Shown in pieces: positions 34,800-45,409 of a stretch of 64,000 bases of DNA. This DNA comes from Engraulis encrasicolus (taxonomy: Eukaryota > Chordata > Actinopteri > Clupeiformes > Engraulidae): the NCBI RefSeq assembly GCF_034702125.1, contig NC_085872.1, forward strand, positions 34,447,588 to 34,511,587. The letters run 5' to 3'. The stretch's first letter is position 1. Each line of letters begins with the position of its first letter. A program made the position numbers and the translations under genes. The notes under the pieces are model-generated. The model was not told the origin of the DNA and ran no database searches. It was given only the letters and a program-made list of their open reading frames with translations.

Positions 34800-36480
34800 A
34801 ATTAAGCAATTTTAAAAAAATCAGCAATTGCATTCTCATAATGTCCTATTAACCCACTGTTGGACAGCATTCTCTGAAAATTGATAGATTCAAGAAATAA
34901 CCCTTGAATTAATCTGCACATATGCTCTACAGGATGTCGCAGAATACTTGCAGAAAATACAAATGTAGGCTACATCGTCCTTCTTAGACATATGTGGTAA
35001 AGATGGTTCTAACATAATAACATAATAACATAATAGCATTATACAGCTGTAATGTAAAACTAACATGCAGTGTTAAGCATCTGTGTTAGCCTACTATCAG
35101 AGTATCATTATTACTCTATCATTGCTTTTGAAAGCATAACTGAGTGTCTATCCTGCTTTCATAATGTTCAATCATTCTCAAAAGAGTTTTAACAAACGGC
35201 AAAACACCGTGGGTGACCTGCAAAACCCAGTCTCTTGTTCAAAATCCTTAATTCATCTCTCAAAAGCAAGTTTTTGTGTCAATGAACGTGTCATCAGAAT
35301 GGTTGGTCATTGGGTCATAGTCATAGTCAAGACATTCAAATTGATTTGTTGTCAATTGACTTCACTCTTGAGCAAAATAAATGTCAAACATTAATATTAC
35401 ATAAAGCTTACTTAAACATTTGTAAAATTGTAGCGAAATATTGTAGATTTGCGTGGAGCATAGCAGTGTACATAAGGCATAGAGTAATGTAATGCAGTAC
35501 CAGGGCTGGACTGGATAGGAAATAGGACCCGGGGACTTCTGGATTAAAGCTGGATTTACCTGGGAGCAATTTACCAATTCAGATCATATTCATAGACTTC
35601 ATAGATATTTCTAACGTTAATTACTAACAAATCGTCTTGATAAATCATTTTGCATGTCAAAACTAATACAATGACATAGGGCCTAAATGTTTTGGGGGAT
35701 GAGACAGTTTCATTTATTCAGTGACAAAGCTTTTTGAGTTTGAAAAGCAACTGATAATGTATGAAACAACTGAGAATGGTACACAATCAATTGCTGGATG
35801 GACAAAAGCATATGCAATTTGCAATCTGATTTTAGAAATGCACCAAACCAATTGAGAAAAACTGTAATTTGGCAATTGCTTGGGCATTTGGTCAGAGTTT
35901 TTACAGCACATATTTTTACGACCCGTGCATGTGCTGTATACTGTCCCTCTGACTGCTGTATTGATTGAGACGTCTTGGCCTACAGACTGTGCCATTTCTT
36001 CTCCCATACGAGTCTTCATTACACCTGTATCACACATAGTATTTGTGTCAGGCATTGTCTCCACATGATGATACGATAATGCCTCCATTCATGACAACAG
36101 TCAACTTTAGCTGATGCAGGCCTAACTCTGGCATGGCACAGTGCACCCTGTTTCACTCTGTTGGGTAGTAGACATTCATAATAACCTTGAAAGCTTAATT
36201 TCAGGGTATTTCTTTTCTCTCAACCTTGGACATGGTGACAATATGAGAGCATCCTCAATGAGACATGTGTAAAAGACCTCTTAATTAAGGGTGTGGTTTT
36301 TTGAGCATTCTATAAAAAGAATGTGTTCTATAACAATGCAAGATTCTACAATTCCATATTGTATTGAATGACGCCCAGAATTCTATAGAACTTTCACTGC
36401 CCGAACATTCCCATCACACCGGTGTGACGGTACACTCTTAAAGGTTAATAAGTGCAGGGTGTTGTATTCCCCACTGCTGT
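34800..36480. other. Presumed intron or intergenic sequence
   Basis: No exon or complete transposon was recognised. It lies between the second duplicated unit and the acceptor at 36,488. Confidence 0.5.
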
Positions 36481-36494
36481 TTCCACAGGTGGTT

Positions 36495-36660
36495 ATGAAC
36501 AAGGACCATTCTGAGTTCTTAAGCTACGTCCCCCCTGCTCGAGATGCTATCAGTGTGCCTGGCAATGTATGCTACATACTGACAGCAGTGGTGCTGGTCC
36601 TAGTGCTTCTGTATGCCATTGTCGGGCATCTAATCAACGACCTGATGCATGATCTGGCAG
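36495..36660 (+). CDS. Small single-pass membrane protein, coding exon 1
   Basis: The exon begins at 36,489 after a good acceptor (CTGTTTCCACAG). ATG follows at 36,495 and the exon ends at a GCAG|GTGTGG donor. The 55 codons give a short polar start (MNKDHSEFLSYVPPARDAIS), then a strongly hydrophobic stretch (YILTAVVLVLVLLYAIVGHL, about residues 30-49) that should cross the membrane once, then a cytosolic or lumenal tail. The exon ends in phase 1 and joins 38,921 in frame. Upstream exon(s) are probably 5' UTR, possibly the microprotein-bearing units at 32.5 and 34.4 kb. I do not recognise the protein family. Confidence 0.7.
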
Positions 36661-37084
36661 GTGTGGAGTGGTCTGTCTCCAATGCTATGTGCAGTCCAAT
36701 CATCCATTCGTGCGTGTGATAACATGTGATAACTGTGCACACCCTGACTGTTCACCCTGCCTTTTCCTTTCCTTTCCCGTGGTCTTATGATGTGGAGATC
36801 AGACTTCAGGAAGTAAAAAACCTTGTAAACTAGTGGTGTTGCAAACCACTGATTCTTAAAAGTTTGGCAAAAACATGTCCCAGCTATACAACTTCTAATT
36901 CTGTTGAAAATCAATTACATCTTCATTATTGACATAATAAATCTAGGTAATGATCAAAGGGTCTGTCAAACAACTGTACAGTTGTTTGAATTGTTTTTAA
37001 GTGTAATTTTATTATTTTTCATTGCTGTAAACCCTGTAAAACCTGCTGTCCTGTCATCATCTTTTCAACTGACTAAAAATATTT

Positions 37085-37371
37085 GGTAACACTTTATTTT
37101 AGGGATACATCTATTAGCATTAGTACATACAATGTTAATGCCTGCATAAGTAACTCGTAAGATATGTACTAAGCAAACGCTAAGGCCTACTAGTTCCTTA
37201 CTAGGTTAAATTGGTGATAAATCCCTTATTGTGCATGGACAAGACATTTGCCTAACAAATACATGCCTAACAAATGTTTTATTTTGCTTTGTACATGCCT
37301 TACAAGTTACTTATACAGGCACATTGTATGTATTAGTGCTAATAGATGTATCCCTAAAATAAAGTGTTACC
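37085..37371. mobile_element. Palindrome-ended MITE in the membrane-protein gene intron
   Basis: Ends GGTAACACTTTATTTTAGGG and inverse CCCTAAAATAAAGTGTTACC, with about 50-bp inverted arms. AAATATTT flanks both sides (37,077-37,084 and 37,372-37,379), consistent with an 8-bp hAT duplication. A related terminus appears at 63,915 at the window edge. Confidence 0.88.
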
Positions 37372-37624
37372 AAATATTTTTTAAAAATCAATGATTGAAT
37401 TGAATAATATCACCACTACATGAAAGAACATATCAAAGCAGTTCTTCAGAACAAGGCAATCAATTCAGACATGTACAAACCCCTTTTCAACTCCATATTT
37501 CAACCATCACTGAACCTCCTGGAAGTTAACTATTTCCTCTTAAATTTGTCAATTGGTTTGGACACTACTGTCTGAACCATAACCTGTCATACACCGTCAG
37601 TGTTGTATACTAGATTAATATATT

Positions 37625-37925
37625 AGATTAAACCCCTTGACAAGCCGATGAGGAAAGCTGGATTTGCTGTAGGCGCAGAACTGAAGGCTCTCTATACCAC
37701 AGCTGATAGGTGGACACAGCAGTCTGGACTCTATAATGGACAACTGCAATCACCCTTGCACTCCCAAATGGAGAAGCCTGTTCAGCAATAGGTTCCTCAC
37801 CATCCCCTTCAAGACAGACAGGCAACGAAGGTCCTTTGTCCCGCAGGGCCATCCAGCTATTTAACACCACACAGAATGATACACATAAAGACATTGTCAT
37901 AGTTGACTGGACTGCATAAATCATA
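37625..37925 (+). pseudogene. LINE reverse-transcriptase C-terminal fragment
   Basis: The plus strand gives, with a frameshift, GFAVGAELKALYTTADRW, SPLHSQMEKPVQQ and RFLTIPFKTDRQRRSFVP followed by an AIQLFN-like end. These match the post-RT region of L2/CR1-like elements (TxRxRRSFVPxAIxLxN). It is a truncated dead copy lying in an intron. Confidence 0.7.
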
Positions 37926-38063
37926 ATCTTAATCTTTACCAGCAAATGCCTTCATCTATGATAATATACCTCTATAATTTGGATTTGAACATGTTTTGTT
38001 CTCTTTCAAAATTAAGGCCTGTTTTGCCACATTCTCAAGAATCAGTGAGACCAGTTGATCCTT

Positions 38064-38208
38064 GCCCTGCCGTGGCCATCCGGTAAGGCACTCGCCTGAC
38101 CCGGGTTCGATTCCCGGCCCGGGTCCTTTGCCGACCCCTCCCCGTCTCTCTCCTCATTCGCTACCTGTCTACCTCTTATGTCCTGTCCATAATAAAGTCT
38201 AAAAAGAT
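38064..38208 (+). mobile_element. tRNA-derived SINE, copy 1
   Basis: The head carries an A-box-like TGGCCATCCGGTAAGG at 38,073 and a perfect B box GGTTCGATTCC at 38,104-38,114. A pyrimidine-rich body (CCGTCTCTCTCCTC) and a tail with AATAAAGTCTAAAAAG follow. A second copy is at 58,945 and a head fragment is at 7461-7500 (minus). Confidence 0.88.
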
Positions 38209-38267
38209 CAAACAAATATCTTTAAGAAAGAAGCCAGTTCCTGACAAGGACAGGAACTAGTTAATTA

Positions 38268-38448
38268 TGCCTCTTTTCCACTGCCGGTTTTCTGGTAGGC
38301 CTACAGCTCGACACAGCGTGACTCGGCCGCCAATCTTTGCATTTTCGATTGGCCACAACACAGCTCAATCGAAGAGCAAAAAGTGGTGACTGAGTCAGGC
38401 TGTGTCGACCTGTAGGCCTACCAGAAAACCAGCAGTGGAAAAGAGGCA
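38268..38448. mobile_element. Palindromic MITE with TTA duplication (PIF/Harbinger-like)
   Basis: 181 bp with arms from TGCCTCTTTTCCACTGCCGG to its near inverse CCAGCAGTGGAAAAGAGGCA. TTA flanks both ends (38,265-38,267 and 38,449-38,451). A 3-bp TTA target fits PIF/Harbinger mobilisation. One arm recurs at 28,570. Confidence 0.82.
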
Positions 38449-38920
38449 TTAGTGAAATTGCCAGTGTAAGGTGCACAGGCAGACACAATACATAGCAAGG
38501 CTTTTACAATCTCGAACCCAATTTTTCACCTTTGGCTATGTGTTTGTGGATGTGAGTGAACTTATTAGAAAGCCTATCCCTTTAACACTACATTTGTGTC
38601 CTTCAGCATTCTAGTGATTGTAGGCTGGGAATAATTTACTCACAAAAACATAAAGTGGTTTCAATAGGATATTTTTGTGTGCTATCAATTTATTGTTTCT
38701 GTACCAGGAGAATACCTTGGCTATAAAAAAATAATATACTCTGGGACAGCAAGGAAAGTTTTATTTGTCAGCATGAATGCTAATGGCAAAGTGGATGATT
38801 AAATCTTATGAACTGGTCTGTTGAAGGCATTGTAGTTTATTTACTGCTGAAAATAGCACTGTGAAACATGAAATCTTTTACCAGCTACCTTTTGTACTTT
38901 ACTCTCTCTGGCTAATTCAG

Positions 38921-39060
38921 ATTGCGTGTTGGGCCCCAGAGTTCAGGGGGACGATGAGGAGAGTCGGAGGGCTGGAGACGTAGACCAGACCGATACAGCT
39001 GTGAAGAGGAGACACAGCTGCATCACTGTGACGGAAGAGGGCGGAGGAGGAGGACCATGA
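38921..39060 (+). CDS. Small single-pass membrane protein, last coding exon
   Basis: A good acceptor (ACTCTCTCTGGCTAATTCAG) precedes this 140-bp exon. Joined to 36,660 it continues the frame for 46 codons and stops at TGA 39,058, giving a 101-residue protein. The tail is polar and acidic, then basic (QGDDEESRRAGDVDQTD, KRRHSCITVTEEG), ending in a glycine run. RRHS resembles a basophilic kinase site. AATAAA at 39,399-39,404 is a plausible polyadenylation signal. The exon pair is supported by frame continuity and splice sites, not by homology. Confidence 0.65.
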
Positions 39061-40555
39061 TGTAGAAGATGTGAGAAGGCGGGCGTTACAGAGGCAACAT
39101 GATTGGCTTGATTGTTTGATTCAAAATCCAAATGCTAGTAGTCTACTATCTCCTTTGTAGTATTTAGATCAAAGGAGACGAAAATACATGGTTTTATTAA
39201 TGATCTTTATGTAATCATGCATTATACAACCAATTGTGTTGCATATTATCAAGATGGCAGCCTTGGTGCTTGCCTGCCGCCCAACAATTCCAAATTAACT
39301 TTCGCTTTTAAGTGGGTGACATTAAAGTGTATTCTGCAAAAATTGTTACAACCCAAATAAGATTCCCCCTATGATGGTTGTGTTAATGTAATGTAATGAA
39401 TAAATTATACAAAATCTATTAAATTACCTTACATGTTGAACTGTATTTAAATTGCTCACCAACAGTGTACAATGTAGACCTATTTTTCAGATTGGTACTT
39501 GAGGGGGAAAAAAGATTATTGTGCGATGGCCACTGTCTGATGTCCTTGATATTTTTTCCTTTGAAATAAATTGAACAGAAAGAACCATCATTCAATAGCT
39601 TATTGTGTTTTTAATATAACACTGCATGATCAATAACTTGGGAGACGTGCAGACACACTCATCCATGTACTGTAGTCCTATTCACTAAGCTTAATTACAT
39701 GTGATCCACTAAGTATGCCGTTGTTGTCTTCTAGCTGTTCATGTGGCCTGTCTAATCTTAAACCTCTTAGGGTCAAATGAGGTTCACAAACAATGGCCGT
39801 ATAGACCTATTTATAATGATGCACACATTTGTTTGCACAATACCGAAACTTCAAAAAGAGCAAAAGTCTAAACACGTAACACACCAAAGCTTCCACTGGA
39901 AATTTGAAATGAGGAGCGATGCACAGTACTGCACTGGGGTTGTTAAATTTCATCGTTCTTTGTCAAGGACTCTCAACAGTTCGTACACCCCTGAAGAAAG
40001 AAGTAATGCAAACCAAAGTCTCCTCATTTTGCCAACACTGCTATATTTGTTGTGGTTGCTATGTCCTGTTGTAGTTGCATGGATTTAGGGGGGGAATTAT
40101 CGTCTTATGAAAGGTGGTGCACTGAAAAAATAGTGCCGAGTGACCCATGTCAGGGGGGCCTTGGCTGGAATCTACTGGTATATGGGGGACCTTGTCATGG
40201 TAAAGTTTGGGAACCCCTGTCCCATTGTGTAAGTGTGCATTTGACACGGAGAGGCCTTCATGTACTGCATTTGTTTTTTGTTGAGACAAAAATCTTGTGA
40301 ATGTGAACAAATAGAAATGTAAATTCATCAAAGTTATGAAAGCAAATACAAACATGCAATGACACCAATCACATCTCAACTCATTTGCCGGGATATGTGC
40401 ATGTGGGGTATCAAAGAAGATCAAGGCTCAATGTGTCTTCCCTATACATGACGGTTTATTTTTGACAATAACACACAGGCCTACATTTGTTTACTCATAT
40501 AGGCTAATCATGTTGGCATATTAGTGGTAACACCAGCTGCTGGATGCTGTAAGGT
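39061..40555. other. 3' UTR candidate and intergenic sequence
   Basis: Starts with the presumed 3' UTR of the membrane-protein gene to about 39,420. A short hAT-related fragment (GTAAAGTTTGGGAACCCCTG at 40,200-40,219) also occurs near 6831-6850. Nothing else is recognised. Confidence 0.45.
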
Positions 40556-40885
40556 CAGGGCTATTCAATTGGCGGACGAGGGCCACGTGCCACCCAGACG
40601 CAGTCCACATGCGGCCCACACGTGGCCCCCAACTGTAACAGTGTGACATTTCAGTTTTGATACTGCAGTAGGCCTACAACACATGATTTTATTGTGAATC
40701 TCCTGTGTGTCTTGTACATTCACATTAAATTTGGTTAGGTTTTAGGATAGAGGAAAATGTTTAAATATTGTTTGTAGACCTCTGATTTCTCATTACCATA
40801 TTAGTGTAGTGATGACTGAAAATGTGCGACTTAAGTTCTTGGTTTCGAAATGTGGCCCAGATGAAATTCTTATTGAATAGCCCTG
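40556..40885. mobile_element. hAT-like MITE with CAGGGCTATTCAA termini
   Basis: Left end CAGGGCTATTCAATTGGCGG and right end TTATTGAATAGCCCTG are inverted. The interior contains GCGGCCCAC motifs common in a fish hAT family. The flanking 8-bp sequences do not match, so the target duplication has decayed or a boundary is off. Confidence 0.7.
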
Positions 40886-41399
40886 CAAGTGTAGGCCATT
40901 ACAGGCATTGTAGAGCCCATGTAAAGCCTAGAGTGACATCTAGGGTCGATGTAGAATATTACACCTTCATCCACTTCCCAGGTCATTATTACATTACAGT
41001 AGTTGATGAGGAGGAGGATCAGGGATATAAGACGCATAAGACAACTGATGTTCTGACCATCTGACCAAACTGATATAGTCTTTGGGATGCAATTATTCCT
41101 TGCTAATTTCAGGATACAGACATTTCTACAGTGCAGTTGGCTTACATTACATTGCATAAAATCCACACCCACAAGTTTTTGTTTGTTTGTAAAATCCAGC
41201 TGTAGGCTATCTGTCAGGTTATTTCGGCTACTGATACTATTTAACATAGGCAAGGAAAGTTCTCAGTGAATTGAGTTCAAGTTTAATTTCGTCCTGTTGA
41301 AATATAGTCCAATGTTCTCGAGCTATGTGTCATTTTTAAAAGACAAATTAAAATGACCTGATCAGTTAAAATAGGTCACTGATATGAAAGCGTAACAGC

Positions 41400-41642
41400 A
41401 AGATATTTCTGATTTAGGACAGCTGTAGTTCCGCGTGCAACTTCACCCCTCTGTCGTAATTGCTCCGAAGGGGGCTGAGGTGTCGCGTGAAACAAAGCGC
41501 GCCGCAGCATCTTCTTCAACCCACGGCAGCAGCATTTTTTCCCGCGAGTGAATCTACCTCTAGCAACAAACGAATGCAAAGTGGTCACCATTATGACCAA
41601 TATTTTTTCCATTGCCAAAGACATATATGAACGGACCCATGC
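41400..41642 (+). promoter_or_regulatory. Probable pde4dip promoter and 5' UTR
   Basis: CpG content rises locally (for example AAACAAAGCGCGCCGCAGCA and TTTCCCGCGAGTG) just before the first coding exon. An in-frame TGA at 41,628-41,630 makes ATG 41,643 the first Met of the frame. No TATA box is seen. Confidence 0.45.
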
Positions 41643-41734
41643 ATGGATGATATAAATTCGAGGGGTGCCACACAAGGTTACCCTAGTATGGACTGGACTG
41701 ATTCAGAGGAACAGACCTGGAAGGAGACGGAGAG
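41643..41734 (+). CDS. pde4dip: Myomegalin, first coding exon of the longer isoform
   Basis: 30 codons plus two bases (MDDINSRGATQGYPS... EEQTWKETE) end at a consensus donor GAGAG|GTGAGG in phase 2. The next exon at 48,030 supplies one base and continues ELPLSKEEN, so the frame closes exactly. This N-terminus has no domain. Assignment rests on phase, splice sites and position upstream of unmistakable myomegalin exons; the sequence alone would not identify it. Intron 1 is 6.3 kb. Confidence 0.7.
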
Positions 41735-42643
41735 GTGAGGACGCAAGCCAGAAAAGATGCATAACAAGACAGCTGTGTGTACAATTATTCCCCTAGATAT
41801 AGGATCGGATAACTGATCAATTTGGCTGCCGTGATGTTGCAGCAGTTCCGAAGGAGCATGCTATTGTGCGCCGCTATCTTTTCTTTTGCTAAACGTAGCC
41901 TATCAAACAGCATACCTTCACGGAGACGCACTAAACTACATTGGCCTTGTCTAGTTATATTATGGCCACGCGTCGTCGTTTACGTGTTAAAATGGTGGTT
42001 CAGTGGTGTCTGCCGAATTTAAAATAAAATAGAGCACATGATTATTATGGCGTATGCTGTTTAGACGGCACATTTTCATAATATGGTGTGCTTCATGCAT
42101 TCACGTCTTGGTCGTTTGAGAGCAGTGCTGCTGAGGCTGATGGTTATTCCACACTATGGTGAGGTGAAGACAGTGCATTTGCAACCCCATAGATCTGAAC
42201 AGTCAGTAGAAAAAGAGCTCTAGCCTGAAACACGTGATGGTTTTGCTGTTCTTGACTGTCCGTGGCTCACCATGTAGTCTCCTCACATCTTGTGCGCACA
42301 TCACACCCCCTTCCAAAACTCATAGCATGTGTCGTGTGTGTGTGTGCATTTGGACCTTCTATGGTTGGACCATGTGTTGCCCACACTGCTCCTTTTAGGC
42401 CACATACATTCTGTCGGAGATTATTTTATGTTTATCCGGACCTATTTTCGGGAATCTTTTATTCACACTTGTGTGCTCTCTTGGGGTTTGTGGTCCGTAC
42501 CAACACAGTACTACAAGGGTCATTTCACGTGAAATCAGACACTTTGGGACCCGACCGACACAGATTTCAATCATACTTGCTGTGCCTGTTTAGTAGCAAG
42601 GTAGCACCCCAGAACTGCATTTGTGTGAATCTGACACCAATAT

Positions 42644-43011
42644 TAACCCCTTATTATATGGTTGTGACGTCATCGGTCGAATGCTCCATTCATTTCAACG
42701 GGGCTCCCCAACGTTCGCACGTCTGTTATTTTTCGATAACGGACGGGTTGGTCTATAACAGACCGCTGTCAATGGCAACAAGACTTTTCACTGCTAAAGC
42801 GACTTTTCAACAAGACTCTAATCAGCTGCTGTGATGGACAACACCTGTTGTCCTGGCTACCTAGCTGTTGCCTAGCGGTGTTCCACAACGGCACTTTTTT
42901 GTTTTGCGCAGCAACAATCTTAACATTAAATAGGCCTAAAGAAATGTCCCCGCCATGTGTGAATCATTTAAGTATATTATATACTGTATATCCATATAAT
43001 AAGCGGGTTAA
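42644..43011. mobile_element. MITE inserted in the left arm of the 2 kb palindrome
   Basis: Ends TTAACCCCTTATTATATGG and CCATATAATAAGCGGGTTAA form near-perfect inverted repeats. The interior is GC-richer, with no coding domain. Confidence 0.65.
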
Positions 43012-43149
43012 CTTTCGGCGAGTCGGTCGCTTTGTGGAATAGCAGCACTTCAGAGAGAACAAGACCCCTCCGCTCCGCGTCGGGGTCTAAAGATTCTCTC
43101 TGTCGTGCTGCTATTCCACGGTAGCGACCTTCTCGCCGAACGTTAACCC
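43005..43149. repeat. Strong 145-bp hairpin
   Basis: Arms at about 43,005-43,070 and 43,084-43,149 (GGGTTAACTTTCGGCGAG ... CTCGCCGAACGTTAACCC) with a 13-bp GC-rich loop. Shared elements include GGAATAGCAGCAC and its inverse, and GACCCC/GGGGTC at the loop base. It could fold as a long stable RNA or DNA hairpin. It overlaps the right end of the MITE before it. Confidence 0.85.
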
Positions 43150-43156
43150 TTACTTA

Positions 43157-43303
43157 ATGCACGCCGTAACTCCAGTGGCACACTGTACTACTAGTCATTG
43201 AAATGTAACTACCACAGCACTACAATACTATGACACAACACAGACCCTTCAGTAATGCACCACGACTTGGTCATTACCATACTGGTAACAACAAATGTAT
43301 AAC
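43157..43303 (+). repeat. Dispersed repeat shared with 22,222-22,363
   Basis: Same order and orientation as the copy near 22.2 kb, beginning TGCACGCCGTAACTCCAGTG and ending with ATGTATAAC. Confidence 0.65.
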
Positions 43304-44619
43304 TATGCATTCAGCCTTGATTATATCAGTCCATGTAAGTCACAAAAATATGTCAGTGGTGTTATTTGAAAGCTCTTTTCTGGCTCTACAAATTACACAA
43401 ACAACATGGAATACAACAACCCTCAGAATATGAATTATCATAAATTGAAAAATAAAAAAATGAATACAAAAAAAGTATTTTAAAATGGCCAGTTCCTTGT
43501 CTAAACATGTCATGAACAACACCTGAAATGCTGGTGTTTGGTTCTTTATTCATGTCAGAGATAATGGGACTAAAAACTATGGCATTATACAATTCACCTA
43601 GTAATAATATGGTAATACCATAGTAATATCACATGACAGCATGTCTATCGGAATATGTGAAGGATGGAGATGGTTCATGAGGACGCAGGAAGTTCAGTTT
43701 CACCTCTCCAGTGCTCTGCATACATTTTTTCCTCAACACATGCTAGTCACTAGTTGCCATCTCACACAGCTACAACATACCATTTGATGCTTGAACATTT
43801 AGAAAATTCCTTTACTGAGCTTATTCTTTCAACCCTGCCTTCTCTGAATGCTGAAAATGGTCTAGCTTCCACTGTGTACATTGACAATGGGCAGAAGCTG
43901 TGTAGTTTTTGAGTACCTGGAATAGGGACCGACGAGGGTGCAGGGCACACTGGGAAAATGCCCGTTATGCCAGATGGCCAGTCCAGTCCTGTCCCTGACA
44001 CTACTCTATTACTACTTCATTACAACTCATTTCAACCTTTATGTCCCATTATCTCTGAAATGAATAAAGAACCAAACACAGGTGCTGTTTAAGACCTTAC
44101 AGGCTATGTTTAGACAAGAAACCGGCCATTTTAATATATATGTTTTTTGATATTAATTTTTTTTTCAATGCATCATAATTCATAATCTGAAGGTTGTTGT
44201 ATTCCATGCTGTGTGCGTAATTTGTAGAGCCAGAAAAGAGCTTTCAAACAACACCTCAGACATCTTTTTGTGACTTACACTGACTGATATAATCAAGGCT
44301 GAATGCATAGTGTCCTACCCTCGTATGTAAACCTTTGCTAGTCTGTTTCTCCCTTAATATTGGTGTCAGATTCACACAAATGTAGTTCTGGGGTGCTACC
44401 TTGCTACTAAACAGGCACAGCAAGTATGATTGAAATCTGTGTCGGTCGGGTCCGAAAGTGTCTGATTTCATGTGAAACTACCCACAAGTCGATTTGAAAA
44501 TGGCATCCAGATACCTTCCAGAGAAGAAAAGAAACAGCTTTTCTCCAGCTCAAGCTGCTATATGTAGGTTCAAGTGTGTACAAGTATCAATGGTGATTCA
44601 TAAGAACTTGGTGGACACC

Positions 44620-44910
44620 CAGTGGCGTGCACAGATATTTTGGGGGGCAGGTGCTGAAGGGGGGCATGCAGAACTTTCAACTCCCTTACTAGGCTATAGA
44701 CTAGAGGCTCAGGCTATATTACACTGGGGGCATTTTGTCTCGAGCTTTTGATAGTGAAGCAGTTTTAGATTATCATCATGGCAACATGGACCACAGTACA
44801 TTGTGACAAAAAACTTTCGAAAAAGAACTTTCAAAAAGGGCATTTTTGTCCAGTAGGATAAAGGGGCAGGTGCTTGAGCACCACCTCATCCCTATCTGTG
44901 CACACCTATG
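44620..44910. mobile_element. hAT-type MITE with 7/8 target duplication
   Basis: Starts CAGTGGCGTGCACAGATA and ends TATCTGTGCACACCTATG. Flanks TGGACACC (44,612-44,619) and TGGACACT (44,911-44,918) differ at one base. Confidence 0.8.
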
Positions 44911-45177
44911 TGGACACTCTTGGCCTCGTCTTCTTTCTGGGGCTTTTTTAGATGGCCAACGTAAGTCTAAAATTGTCATTGGATAAGTTATAGTTGAATG
45001 GTCTTCTTATGACTTCAGTTTGTGTATTTTCCTATCCGTCTTATAAGGTCAGAGAGGAGCCTTGAAATAATACTGTTTTTGTTTGTTTGTTTGTTTGTTT
45101 GTTTTTTATCCCTAAGGCAAGTTCTGCCCTTCAGGCTGTCTTATTCGGCCCACGATATAATCTAAGTTTATACAGTT

Positions 45178-45400
45178 TCCCATGAAATATGACGTTTTTT
45201 GGAAATATATTTTTTTAGTTTTTTAGTTTTGCAATACAATCAAGTTATATTTTCAGGGGACCTAGAGAAGGTGGGGTCTGCTGTAAAGGTGGCTACCTTC
45301 AATGTAGGCCTAAAGTGCAGGGGGAAATCCTGGTTTGTGTTAATAGTACGGCCCTTGGAGGACTTTATAAAATTTGAAGTGGCCCTCGACTGAAAATGGT
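45178..45400 (+). repeat. Dispersed repeat shared with 57,242-57,430
   Basis: The stretch from TCCCATGAAATATGACG through TCAGGGGACCTAGAGAAGG to GGGGGAAATCCTGG matches 57,242-57,430 in the same orientation. It is probably a hAT-related non-autonomous element. Confidence 0.6.
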
Positions 45401-45409
45401 TCCCTACCC

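Larger units (their letters stand above)
42517..44485. mobile_element. 2 kb long-inverted-repeat element with internal insertions
   Basis: Outer arms 42,517-42,648 and 44,354-44,485 and inner arms 43,303-43,572 and 44,042-44,311 are inverse copies of each other (for example AATATTGGTGTCAGATTCAC at the right against its inverse at the left). Together they make about 400 bp per arm around a central 470 bp. The left arm is interrupted by about 650 bp (42,649-43,302), while the right has only about 42 bp at the same place. There is no transposase. It lies in pde4dip intron 1. Confidence 0.82.

Noticed and set aside
42262..42834. 190-codon plus-strand frame.
   Set aside because: It crosses the outer arm of the 2 kb palindrome and a MITE and shows no domain; regarded as chance.
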